From NCBI RefSeq assembly GCF_008000935.1, contig NZ_CP042831.1:3782001-3846000 (forward strand): a stretch of DNA of 64,000 bases, read 5' to 3'. The DNA is from Flavobacterium alkalisoli. GTDB lineage: Bacteria > Bacteroidota > Bacteroidia > Flavobacteriales > Flavobacteriaceae. Under the pieces are notes generated by a model. The model made no database searches, was not told the DNA's origin, and saw only the letters and a program-made list of their open reading frames with translations. The position numbers and the translations under genes were made by a program. Positions 48,356-56,957 of the stretch are shown here, piece after piece; position 1 is the first letter of the stretch, and the number at the start of each line of letters is the position of its first letter.

Positions 48356-49423
48356 ATCATTCCATTTTTGCATAATCTCAGGCAAAAAAAATCTTTGAGA
48401 AGAGTTGTATGCATTTTTCCCCATTTCCTCACGCATTTCCTCATGCTCTATCAACTGTAAAACAGCATTTGCAAAAGCCTTCTCATCACCATCATCAATC
48501 AAATAGCCATTATAACCATTAATTATAATACCAGAAGGGCCGGTTGGACAGTTATAAGCTATACAAGGCACTCCTACGCCCATAGCTTCTATAAGAACCA
48601 TTCCGAAACCTTCATATCGCGAAGTCATTAAGTATAAAGAAGCCTCATGATAAGCTTTAAGTATATTTTTTGTGGCATCAAAAAATTTTACATTCTCATT
48701 TATCCCAATACTATTTGCTAATTCTTCCAGATTTATATCAATATTTTTATCTCCATAAATATGCAGTTGCCAATCAGGATGTTTATCCAAGACTTTTTTC
48801 CATATTTCAAACATCCTGTCATAACCTTTTTCATACACATGCCTACCAACGGCAACTACTGTTTTATTTTCCAGTCGGCTTAAACTTTCATTAGTAAACC
48901 ATAACGGATTTGGTATAACTACAATATTCTTCAGATTCCATTCCTCTTTTTCGCTAGGTGTTAGTACTACAAACCTATCAAACGCAGATGAACAAAAAGA
49001 GATAAAAGAGAAAATAATTTTATCTCTCACAAATTTAAACAAACCATCCCCTTTACTTAATATCCTCTTTGCAACATGAAGTTCATATATCAAAGGATAA
49101 TCTTTCTTCATTATAAAAGGGAGAAGAAAGCTCTTTAATCCATTATCACACATTATGATAATATCTGGATTAATATCTTTTATCTTATTTTTTAAAAGTT
49201 TTGAATACGATTTAAAGTAAGCAAGACCCTTTGCAGGACTTATTTGATGAAAATTTATTGACGGATTGAATTCATGAATGACCTCTTCTCCAGGCTCTGC
49301 ATTAGATATGAGTATATCAATCTTATAATCACTATGCTCAATAAGGTAATCTGTCTTAACAGCCAGTACCTTCTGCATTCCCCCGGCACCACTCACCTTT
49401 GTAGTTATATAGAGTAACCTCAT
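48332..49423 (-). CDS. glycosyltransferase family 4
   Basis: A 363-residue GT-B retaining glycosyltransferase. The N-terminal domain begins MRLLYITTKVSGAGGMQKVL; the C-terminal donor-binding domain has VAVGRHVYEKGYDRMFEIW, FFDATKNILKAYHEASLYLM and the E-x7-E motif region SRYEGFGMVLIEAMGVGVPC. Its ATG overlaps the stop of the upstream FdtA-like gene by four bases, giving a three-gene unit GT2-FdtA-GT4. Sugar specificity is not evident. Confidence 0.92.
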   Translation of the reverse strand: MRLLYITTKVSGAGGMQKVLAVKTDYLIEHSDYKIDILISNAEPGEEVIHEFNPSINFHQISPAKGLAYFKSYSKLLKNKIKDINPDIIIMCDNGLKSFLLPFIMKKDYPLIYELHVAKRILSKGDGLFKFVRDKIIFSFISFCSSAFDRFVVLTPSEKEEWNLKNIVVIPNPLWFTNESLSRLENKTVVAVGRHVYEKGYDRMFEIWKKVLDKHPDWQLHIYGDKNIDINLEELANSIGINENVKFFDATKNILKAYHEASLYLMTSRYEGFGMVLIEAMGVGVPCIAYNCPTGPSGIIINGYNGYLIDDGDEKAFANAVLQLIEHEEMREEMGKNAYNSSQRFFLPEIMQKWNDLFTSLLK

Positions 49424-49833
49424 TTCTTAAATTCAAGAAATTCATTAAAATCTCTTATATAGTCTTCTTCAAGATATACATCTGATGCCAGCACCAAACA
49501 AACTGCACCGGAAGAGAAGTTTTTAAGCTCTCTCCAAATACCCGTAGGTATTAACAGCCCTTTATGAGGTAAGTTAAGGGCTACAGTTGTTTCGTCTTTT
49601 CCATCATGCAATACCACATCAAAACTGCCACTGAGTGCTATTAAAAACTGCTGAAGATTTTTATGAGCATGCCCTCCTCTTTCTGCACCACCAGGAACGT
49701 CATATAAATAATAAACCCTTTTAAATTCAAAAGGAAGAATATCTTTTTCAATTACTGAAAGGTTACCCCTCCTATCCTCAATTCTGGGTAATGAAATTAT
49801 CTGTAAATCGTTAATTGTTATATTGTTCTTCAT
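49420..49833 (-). CDS. FdtA/QdtA-like cupin (dTDP-sugar 3,4-oxoisomerase family)
   Basis: A 137-residue cupin protein of the FdtA/QdtA/WxcM family, which isomerises dTDP-4-keto-6-deoxyglucose towards 3-keto sugars used for 3-amino-3,6-dideoxyhexoses. Family blocks are IEDRRGNLSVIEKDILPFEF, RVYYLYDVPGGAERGGHAHK, LSGSFDVVLHDG and LLIPTGIWRELKNF. The two His of GGHAHK are the presumed catalytic pair. The start at 49833 restores the normal N-terminus; the frame upstream is inside the GT2 gene. Four-base ATGA overlaps with both neighbours. No RmlA/RmlB or aminotransferase partner is seen in the window. Confidence 0.88.
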   Translation of the reverse strand: MKNNITINDLQIISLPRIEDRRGNLSVIEKDILPFEFKRVYYLYDVPGGAERGGHAHKNLQQFLIALSGSFDVVLHDGKDETTVALNLPHKGLLIPTGIWRELKNFSSGAVCLVLASDVYLEEDYIRDFNEFLEFKK

Positions 49834-50642
49834 ATTCTGTTCAGGTCTTTTTTCCCTTTCGCAGCAGCTCTCCACGCTGTTTTTATATCTCCAAATTTAA
49901 TTTTTCCCTGTTTCAAGTCAAAAAATATCTTAACAAATAACCACATAAAATAATTCTTATGAAATATTTTATAGATAAAAGCGCCCTGTACATAGTACTT
50001 TTCAGAAACTGATATTTTTAAATTAGTATGCTCTTTAGGATGTTGCAATAAAACCTCAGGTTCCATTATAATCTTAAAGCCTCTGTTTAGCAAGCCAAAA
50101 ATAAAAACACCTTCCTCTCCCATTGTAAACTGAGCACCTAATCCAAATCTTTCATCAAATTTTATTTCATCATGTATAACAGTTTTATTTAACACCATTT
50201 CTACCGACATTATACTTAAAAGCTGTAATGTATCAGGATTTATTAATCTTGCTTTGGGATATTTTTTAAACAAAGTTCCCTCGGGATTTACAACCCTAAA
50301 ACCAGCAATTGCAGTATCGGGATTTTCATTAAACACTCTGAGTATTTTTTCCTGAAAATCATCCTTATATTGTATATCGTCATCAGCTATAACACATAGC
50401 TCCCCTTTTGCATTTTGCAGGGCCATGTTACGGCTTTTACTTAATCCTTTTTCAAAAGAATTAATTACCCTAACGCTTGGATAATCCGACTGAAGCAAAT
50501 TATTCTGTGTTGTCTGATTTATAACCAATATTGAATAATCAGAGAAATGAGAAACAAACATTGGTTTTAAGAAGTCAAGTGAACTACGGTTCATAGTAGA
50601 AACCAAAATTTCGATATCCGATTTTTTAAAACCTTCCTGCAA
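49830..50642 (-). CDS. glycosyltransferase family 2
   Basis: A 270-residue GT2 enzyme: IEILVSTMNRSSLDFLKPMF, VINSFEKGLSKSRNMALQNA, the DxD site CVIADDDIQY, and later FGLGAQFTMGEEGVFIFGLL (catalytic acid). The start is a TTG at 50642: the first in-frame ATG (residue 17) falls inside the first beta strand, and the -7 box at 50660-50667 fits a start here. It leads the three-gene minus-strand unit and overlaps the FdtA-like gene by four bases. Confidence 0.85.
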   Translation of the reverse strand: MQEGFKKSDIEILVSTMNRSSLDFLKPMFVSHFSDYSILVINQTTQNNLLQSDYPSVRVINSFEKGLSKSRNMALQNAKGELCVIADDDIQYKDDFQEKILRVFNENPDTAIAGFRVVNPEGTLFKKYPKARLINPDTLQLLSIMSVEMVLNKTVIHDEIKFDERFGLGAQFTMGEEGVFIFGLLNRGFKIIMEPEVLLQHPKEHTNLKISVSEKYYVQGAFIYKIFHKNYFMWLFVKIFFDLKQGKIKFGDIKTAWRAAAKGKKDLNRI

Positions 50643-50659
50643 TTGTTTATATATTTACA

Positions 50660-50667
50660 CAAATATA
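50660..50667 (-). promoter_or_regulatory. -7 promoter element (TAnnTTTG) of GT2-FdtA-GT4 unit
   Basis: Minus-strand TATATTTG lies 17 bases before the TTG start at 50642, and within the 44-base divergent gap with the gene at 50687. It decides in favour of the TTG start. Confidence 0.65.
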
Positions 50668-50686
50668 AAAATTTCCCTACTCACTA

Positions 50687-51823
50687 ATGAAAATACTTTT
50701 ACTTGGCGAATATAGCAGGCTTCACAATTCCTTAAAGGAAGGTTTAACCGCTTTAGGCCATAAAGTAATTATAGTAGGAACAGGAGACAACTTTAAAAAG
50801 TTTGATACTGACTATTCAATATACCCAAAGCTTTTTAACGATTATTGGTTTTTAAGAAAATTTAAAAATCTTATTTACAAACTAACCGGATATAATTTAG
50901 AGGAGACTGAAAAAGGATATCGGTTTAATAAACTATTACCTAAACTAAGAGGTTTTGACCATATACAGTTAATTAATTCTGACGCTGTTGAATCTCAGCC
51001 TAAGCATGCTTTAAAGCTTTACAAAAAGCTTTTAAACCAAAACAGGCAAATGAGTCTGCTAATTTGTGGAGACGATACACCTATTATAAAGTATTGCCTT
51101 AGCGGAAACCTTAAATACTCTATACTTACCCCATATCTTGAAAAAAGAGCTCCTGAAAGTGATTTTACATACTCTCTTAAATACCTTAGACCTGCATATA
51201 AAAAGCTTTTTGAATGGGTAAAAAACAATTCCGCTTGCCTTGTAACTTCCGATTTGGATTATGAGGTACCCATGAAGGCAATGGGATATAAAACTAACTT
51301 TATACCAAACCCTATAAATACGGATACCATAACGTATAACCAGCCGGATATAACGGATAAGATTGTCATCTTTTTAGGTATTAACCGATTGAGCTATGTA
51401 AAAAAAGGAATTAACTTTTTTGAAGAATCCCTAACCATAATACAGGAAAAATACAGAGACAAAGTAGAGATTATAATTACCGAGAACGTACCCTATAACG
51501 AATACATAAAACTGTATGACAGGGCACATATATTACTGGATCAAACCTATGGTTATGACCAAGGGTATAATGCCTTAGAAGCTATGGCAAAAGGAAAGGT
51601 AGTTTTTACCGGTGCAGAGGCCGAGTTTTCCCAACAATATAATCTTACAGAGAGAGTAGCCATAAATGCGTTACCCGATACAAAGGCAATTGTTAACGAA
51701 CTATCTTACCTTATTGAAAATCCAAATGAAATAAAAGCGATAAGCCTAAGAGCCAGAGCTTTTATAGAGAAAGAGCATAACTATATTAAAATTGCAGAAA
51801 AGTACCTCAAGGCTTGGAAATAA
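50687..51823 (+). CDS. glycosyltransferase (GT-B, CgeB-like)
   Basis: A 378-residue GT-B-type protein: MKILLLGEYSRLHNSLKEGL at the N-terminus, a central linker, and a C-terminal domain with KIVIFLGINRLSYVKKGINF, YDRAHILLDQTYGYDQGYNA and LEAMAKGKVVFTGAEAEF, the acidic motif region of GT1/GT4-like or CgeB-like enzymes. No signal peptide. It ends right before a strong terminator. The acceptor is unknown, but surrounding genes point to a surface glycan. Confidence 0.85.
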   Translation: MKILLLGEYSRLHNSLKEGLTALGHKVIIVGTGDNFKKFDTDYSIYPKLFNDYWFLRKFKNLIYKLTGYNLEETEKGYRFNKLLPKLRGFDHIQLINSDAVESQPKHALKLYKKLLNQNRQMSLLICGDDTPIIKYCLSGNLKYSILTPYLEKRAPESDFTYSLKYLRPAYKKLFEWVKNNSACLVTSDLDYEVPMKAMGYKTNFIPNPINTDTITYNQPDITDKIVIFLGINRLSYVKKGINFFEESLTIIQEKYRDKVEIIITENVPYNEYIKLYDRAHILLDQTYGYDQGYNALEAMAKGKVVFTGAEAEFSQQYNLTERVAINALPDTKAIVNELSYLIENPNEIKAISLRARAFIEKEHNYIKIAEKYLKAWK

Positions 51824-51850
51824 AAAAAGCCCCGCAAAGCGGGGCTTTTA
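51824..51850. terminator. bidirectional terminator between GT and T9SS type A gene
   Basis: AAAAGCCCCGC / GCGGGGCTTTT with a three-base loop lies between convergent genes, with an A7 run on one side. Confidence 0.9.
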
Positions 51851-51859
51851 ATAATTTGT

Positions 51860-53536
51860 TTAATTTTTCATTAATTTCTCTGTAAAGATTTCTCCTTTTT
51901 GAGTTTCTACAGTTACAATATATATACCTTGCCTGTAGTTTGAGATATCTAAATCAAACGAACTTTGAAGAGGACTACCATTATACATTGTTACCCCTTC
52001 AATAGAAGTAACTGTTAGCCTTGTAATTACTCCATTATCCAGCTTAATTGTAGAAACACTGTTACTAGGATTAGGATACATTACAAAACTTTTAAGATAT
52101 TCATTATCACTTAAATCGTCATCATCATACATTTTTGATGTCAGTTTAGCTGGTTTTAAAGATATCAATTCACATTCTTCAATTTTGACAACAACAACAC
52201 TACCAGCTCTTAAATGTGTATTAGCTTTTAAATAAACTGCATTGCCTGCTTTAAAAGTAATATTCTTTCCAGAACTTACAGAGTAATTATTATTTGTAGT
52301 TATTGTATTATCAACTTCATAAGAATAGCTTGCATTCGTTTCAATAGTTGATAGTGTAATATCATCTATACATGATGGTACAAATAAAGTAGAAGGTTGT
52401 AACTGTGGAAAAGCATCTATAGTTTCTCCATTCAGATAAACATAATTAGTTTGTACCGATGAATTTTGAAAAGAATTAGGATTCTGTACTTTATGAATAT
52501 AGGATGTATTCCCTCCAACTAAAACATTTCCATGTTTGTCTTTTTGCAAGAAAGATCCCGAAGCCTGTAAAGAGGGGTTTGCATATTGATATAAAACCCT
52601 TGGAGCAGTTGAAAGTGAGGTAAGGTCTTTTACAATAATAGTACCAACTGATGATATTACATACATTTTTGAATTATCGGGAGACAACTCAAACCCATTT
52701 TCGCTATAAGAGCCTAGTGAGATTTGCTGATAATTAGATAGCATTCCTGTCGATTTATTAAAATCAAAACTATTAACATAATTCCCTGTTGATGAGGTAT
52801 AAAGTTTTGTAATGCTTGGATTAGAGTAATCAGGCGCTATTCTCATCATATTGTTATCTCCTTGATAAACAGTTGGAGCATACGATGCTACAGGAACAGA
52901 ACTTACTCCGCTTTGAGTAACTGAAAAACTAAATATTTTCCCTTCAAATTCAACAATAACCCAATAGCCGGTTCCCGCAGCATTTTCAGAATAAGCTATT
53001 GCTCTTTGATTACCATCATTGTCAATTTCTACACCATTGTTATCCCTTAACATTTTTGCTTTTGTATTATCATATGAACCAACTTGACTATTAAAGTCAA
53101 TCGCTTCTCCTAAAGGATTATTGGTAAAATCTACAATTGAATACATATAAAAACTATGAACCGGACAACAAAGAATTTGCTCAGAATATCCCCAAAAAAC
53201 ATAAAATTTATTTATGTTTCCCGGATAAGGAAGAATTATGCTACTTTTACCCATTGGCAGGCCTCCTCCTTGATAAAGTACAGTTTCTATAAGATCATGA
53301 TTTCTATCCCTTAATTCATTATTTCCTTCATTAAAATAAAATAACAAATTACCATTAGCATCACTTATTGTTGCTCCTCCATTATATTCCGGATTCCCTT
53401 GTCCAATTGTATTTATCTGAACAGGATCTGTAGAAAAATCAAAATCTAACGAACCCATTTGCCAATGATTATTAGGATCTTGCGCAAAGCCTAATAAACT
53501 AAGCAAAATGCATATATATAAACATACGTTTTTCAT
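51860..53536 (-). CDS. T9SS type A sorting domain protein with coathanger domain
   Basis: A 558-residue secreted protein. After the signal peptide (LYICILLSLLGFAQ) comes a seven-blade-like propeller region (GGATISDANGNLLFYFNEGN; ENGFELSPDNSKMYVISS), then a '3-coathanger stack' region (NYSVSSGKNITFKAGNAVYL, KANTHLRAGSVVVVKIEEC), and the T9SS type A C-terminal domain (FVMYPNPSNSVSTIKLDNG to GEIFTEKLMKN). It should be exported and anchored by the type IX system. It lies 28 bases after the tail-fibre-like gene and is probably cotranscribed. Ligand unknown. Confidence 0.88.
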   Translation of the reverse strand: MKNVCLYICILLSLLGFAQDPNNHWQMGSLDFDFSTDPVQINTIGQGNPEYNGGATISDANGNLLFYFNEGNNELRDRNHDLIETVLYQGGGLPMGKSSIILPYPGNINKFYVFWGYSEQILCCPVHSFYMYSIVDFTNNPLGEAIDFNSQVGSYDNTKAKMLRDNNGVEIDNDGNQRAIAYSENAAGTGYWVIVEFEGKIFSFSVTQSGVSSVPVASYAPTVYQGDNNMMRIAPDYSNPSITKLYTSSTGNYVNSFDFNKSTGMLSNYQQISLGSYSENGFELSPDNSKMYVISSVGTIIVKDLTSLSTAPRVLYQYANPSLQASGSFLQKDKHGNVLVGGNTSYIHKVQNPNSFQNSSVQTNYVYLNGETIDAFPQLQPSTLFVPSCIDDITLSTIETNASYSYEVDNTITTNNNYSVSSGKNITFKAGNAVYLKANTHLRAGSVVVVKIEECELISLKPAKLTSKMYDDDDLSDNEYLKSFVMYPNPSNSVSTIKLDNGVITRLTVTSIEGVTMYNGSPLQSSFDLDISNYRQGIYIVTVETQKGEIFTEKLMKN

Positions 53537-53564
53537 AATATTAGTTTTAATAAATTAAACGTAG

Positions 53565-54527
53565 TTATTTCTTTTCATCAATCAGAGTATTTACTAAAGC
53601 CTTTAATTCTTTAAGCTCTTCTTTAAGTTGCTGATTTTCTTTATTCTGTTGAATTAAATAAAGAGTTAGTTCTTCTATTTTTTCCTGTTGTATTTTGGTC
53701 ATCTCACCAAGCTCAATACCTTTAGCCTCTACTTCTTTTGCTGATGGAACATTTGGCAAATGTCCGTTTTCTGCAATAAATGCCTCAACCTGTTCAAGTG
53801 ATTTTAGGTCATAATCATTTTCAAAAACATAATCTGCCCAGGTATTATAAACTTTTACCTCATGTGCCCTAACTTTACCGGAAACAGATAACTTATAAAC
53901 ATCACTACCATCTATGTAAGAAGAAGTACCAATGCAAACATATGAGTTAGGTTTTGCCATTCTCATAACAAAATTTTGTACACCGTCATCTGTAACAGCA
54001 AAATGTTCTGTTTGTGTTTTATCAAACAATATAAATTGTGAATTACCTCCTAATTCAGCTCTAAAACGAAGTCTACTCCAATCTTCACGGTCATTTACAC
54101 CAAACCAAACAACAGGTTTAGGATCCATATTTGAAGAAGGCATATCTAATAAATATAATGTTCTCATGCCACTGGGTGCATCAACCAAAGTACCTGCAGC
54201 AAAAGCTAATGATGCTTGTACCCTTTCAGTATTAGTAGCAAAGTTAGAACCATTTGGCGCAGACTTTGTAAAGTAACCTGCAGTAGCCTTAACATTTCCA
54301 TTAATATCTAGTTTTTCTGTAGGAGAAGTTGAATTGATCCCTACATTACCTGATGAATTAATATATAATCCAGAAGTAAGAAGACTAGGCCTAAAATGTA
54401 AAGAATAAGTACCTAAAGTAACTGTTCTAGAACTTGTAAGACTACTACTACCATTGTAAATTGTAGTTTGTGCTTTTGCAGTTACTGCAAACAGGAAAAG
54501 TACACCTGTAATTAAAATTTTTTTCAT
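53565..54527 (-). CDS. exported protein with tail-fibre-like C-terminal region
   Basis: A 320-residue exported protein (signal peptide ILITGVLFLFAVTAKAQ). It has an N-terminal repeat-like stretch with SSGNVGINSTSPTEKLDING, typical of phage-tail/adhesin-like surface proteins, a beta-rich middle, and a C-terminal block KVYNTWADYVFENDYDL ... HLPNVPSAKEVEAKGIELGE ending in a long coiled coil (KIQQEKIEELTLYLIQQNKE). This end is related to the S74-type intramolecular chaperone family, which trims or trimerises fibres. It heads the two-gene unit with the T9SS type A gene. Confidence 0.85.
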   Translation of the reverse strand: MKKILITGVLFLFAVTAKAQTTIYNGSSSLTSSRTVTLGTYSLHFRPSLLTSGLYINSSGNVGINSTSPTEKLDINGNVKATAGYFTKSAPNGSNFATNTERVQASLAFAAGTLVDAPSGMRTLYLLDMPSSNMDPKPVVWFGVNDREDWSRLRFRAELGGNSQFILFDKTQTEHFAVTDDGVQNFVMRMAKPNSYVCIGTSSYIDGSDVYKLSVSGKVRAHEVKVYNTWADYVFENDYDLKSLEQVEAFIAENGHLPNVPSAKEVEAKGIELGEMTKIQQEKIEELTLYLIQQNKENQQLKEELKELKALVNTLIDEKK

Positions 54528-54722
54528 GATTAGTGTGGTTTAAATTAGAACACTAAACTATGAAATAGATTTATTCAAAACTCTTCAAAAAAGAGATAAT
54601 TAAAATTTAAATAGCTGTATTTTAAATAATTAAAACTTTTTTTTTAGTATGTGCCTTTAAAAAAGAAAAAGTGGACTATTAATAAATAAATATTTTTAAA
54701 AGTTAAAATATTGTTAAAGTGA

Positions 54723-55997
54723 TTAGGCGAATATTTTCTTCCTAAAAACCACTAATAAAAGTCCTAAATATAAAGCATAGGTAAAGGCATGAGCCATAAC
54801 AGCACCTTCTGCTCCATACTGTTTTATAAAATATGTTGCAGATAAATACAGCGTTACAAATGAAAAAATCTCAGTTGCTATAAATGCCTTTGTCATTTTC
54901 TTGGCAAAAAACTCATACCCTAAAATAATAGAACATGCTTTTAAAAAGTCGCCCGCTAACTGCCATTTAAAAAGTGGGCCAACAGGTAAAAACTCGTCAC
55001 TTAAGAGAGTTGTAATAATTACATACTTAAAAACAAAAACCAGAAACAGTCCTATACCAAAAAGTGGCATTACCGTTTTATAGTAACTATAAAATACAGT
55101 TTTGGTTTCTTTATTGGTTATCGCCGTACTTAACTTTGGTAAAAAATAGACCGTTAGTAAAGTGGAAATAAACATAAGATAATAGGATGAAAAACGGTTA
55201 ACCGCTTCCCAATACCCCCCCTGTATCTCCCCATACAAATCAATTATAAGATTTCTTATGTACAAAGTAACCAAAGAACCCGTAACTACAGTAACCAGAG
55301 TCATTAAACTGTAATAAAACAGATTTTTAAGTATCGTAACCTTAAAAAAAGGTTTTCTGATAAATGTTGAAAGAGATATTTCTCCCCTTAACATAATAAA
55401 GGAAAAAATAAAAAGTAATGCCGGGCTAAGTGCTACAGCTATTAACGCTCCGTTTAGCTGATGGTAAATAATAAGAACGGCCGAAAGTAATACCCCAAAA
55501 ACATTTCCTGAAATATTAACCTTTATTACTTTTTTATAATTACCTAAACCGTTTAATATAGAAATTAAAAAGATATTCCCTGCATACCAGGGCATAGCAA
55601 AAGCTATCATTTTAAAAATCCATTTATAAGCTGCATCCTTAAAAAACACTTCGCTAAAATAACCGGCACCAAAAAAAACACCGATACTTAGTACTGCTAC
55701 TACTCCTAACAAAACAAAAAAAACAGTACTTAAAATCTCTTTAAGCTTTGTTTCCTCTTTCTGATGTTCGGCTACATATTTAACAATACCGTTTTGAAAG
55801 CCAAGTGTAGAAACTGAATCGGTTATGGAAAGTACGTTTCTTAAATTACCAATAAGTGCGAGTCCTGCAGGGCCAAGAAATTGCGCAATGATTTTTGAAA
55901 TTATTATGCCTCCCGCCAACCTTATCCCCACACTAAGGGAGTTAAGGGAAAAAACCTTAAGAACAGGATTGCCTTTTATCTTATTGATTAACTTCAA
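54723..55997 (-). CDS. O-antigen/polysaccharide flippase (Wzx-like)
   Basis: A 424-residue inner-membrane protein with about twelve helices and the MATE/Wzx (MOP) layout: the N-terminal LAGGIIISKIIAQFLGPAGL block is characteristic of lipid-linked oligosaccharide flippases, followed by VSTLGFQNGIVKYVAEH. It should move undecaprenyl-linked glycan units across the inner membrane. The start is a TTG at 55997, as no in-frame ATG exists between the upstream in-frame stop and the conserved core. Last gene of the operon beginning at 60005, 19 bases after the FemAB-like gene. Confidence 0.88.
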   Translation of the reverse strand: MKLINKIKGNPVLKVFSLNSLSVGIRLAGGIIISKIIAQFLGPAGLALIGNLRNVLSITDSVSTLGFQNGIVKYVAEHQKEETKLKEILSTVFFVLLGVVAVLSIGVFFGAGYFSEVFFKDAAYKWIFKMIAFAMPWYAGNIFLISILNGLGNYKKVIKVNISGNVFGVLLSAVLIIYHQLNGALIAVALSPALLFIFSFIMLRGEISLSTFIRKPFFKVTILKNLFYYSLMTLVTVVTGSLVTLYIRNLIIDLYGEIQGGYWEAVNRFSSYYLMFISTLLTVYFLPKLSTAITNKETKTVFYSYYKTVMPLFGIGLFLVFVFKYVIITTLLSDEFLPVGPLFKWQLAGDFLKACSIILGYEFFAKKMTKAFIATEIFSFVTLYLSATYFIKQYGAEGAVMAHAFTYALYLGLLLVVFRKKIFA

Positions 55998-56016
55998 ATT
56001 CCAAATAATTTTAGAG

Positions 56017-56955
56017 CTATTCAGTTATTGTTACCTCATAAAAATCCTGGATATATACATTACAGCCCAGCTCCTCTTTCTGCTTAAGTAATCCGGCATT
56101 ATATCCGTCTGCTTCTGTAACAGTACCCATATCAAAAAAACGTTTGGTATTACTAAACTTTTCAATAAGGGTTATAAAAAGGTAGTCCAACGCCCTTAAC
56201 TCTTCGCCCCTACCTGTAGTAGCACCATATTGCGATTTAACAACTGTTCCCGAATCAAAAAGGGTTATTCCTGATACTATTTCGTCATTATAATAAACAT
56301 TATACTGAAATATGTTTTCAGGAAAACGGCTTTGCAATAGCTCTATTTCTTCAAGAGTGTGTACTGGCTTTGCATTATGCCTAGCTGCAAGTCTGGGAAC
56401 AAGAACGTTTTGCCAAAAATCTTTAAAATTATTATCCTGCCTTATTTCCATTCCCAAACTGCTTACCCGCCTGTAATGTTTCATTTTACTTTTGGAAATT
56501 GTAAGCGGAAGCGAATAATCAATCGCCAGGTTCATATCCCTGCGGATAATATTAGCGCCTTTACTGAAAAGGGCATAATCAGCTTCAAAAGCAGGATATT
56601 TATGGTATATGGGCAATATTTGTTTTATGATACCTTTTTTAAATCCTTTTTCTGAAAGGAATTGAAAGGCGGCATTAACAACCTGCTCTGTTTTTTCTCC
56701 CAGGCTTTTATTCTCTAACAGAAACCCTCCGTATGTAAGCCCCTGATGGGAATATATAATATCATCTTTACTGTTAGCCGGAAAAAGCGCTACCACTTTA
56801 TCATTTTCAAACACAAGTAATGAGTAATCAATAAAACGGTCGCTGTGATACTCCATAAAATCACGATGAAACAAAAACGTACCGTTTTTAGAACGGCTCA
56901 CGAAATCATTCCATTGTGTGTAATAATCAACCGTATATTTCTCAACTCTGTACAT
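56017..56955 (-). CDS. FemAB/GNAT-like acyltransferase
   Basis: A 312-residue protein with two GNAT-like lobes as in FemABX or the Mig-14/BioF2-like group (SRSKNGTFLFHRDFMEYHSD; YSHQGLTYGGFLLENKSLGE; QYGATTGRGEELRALDYLFI). Such enzymes transfer an acyl or aminoacyl group to an amino sugar or peptide. No membrane segments are present, so it likely works on the cytosolic face on a lipid-linked or nucleotide-linked amino sugar. It lies between the membrane phosphatase-superfamily gene (2-base gap) and the flippase gene. Confidence 0.8.
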   Translation of the reverse strand: MYRVEKYTVDYYTQWNDFVSRSKNGTFLFHRDFMEYHSDRFIDYSLLVFENDKVVALFPANSKDDIIYSHQGLTYGGFLLENKSLGEKTEQVVNAAFQFLSEKGFKKGIIKQILPIYHKYPAFEADYALFSKGANIIRRDMNLAIDYSLPLTISKSKMKHYRRVSSLGMEIRQDNNFKDFWQNVLVPRLAARHNAKPVHTLEEIELLQSRFPENIFQYNVYYNDEIVSGITLFDSGTVVKSQYGATTGRGEELRALDYLFITLIEKFSNTKRFFDMGTVTEADGYNAGLLKQKEELGCNVYIQDFYEVTITE

Positions 56956-56957
56956 GC

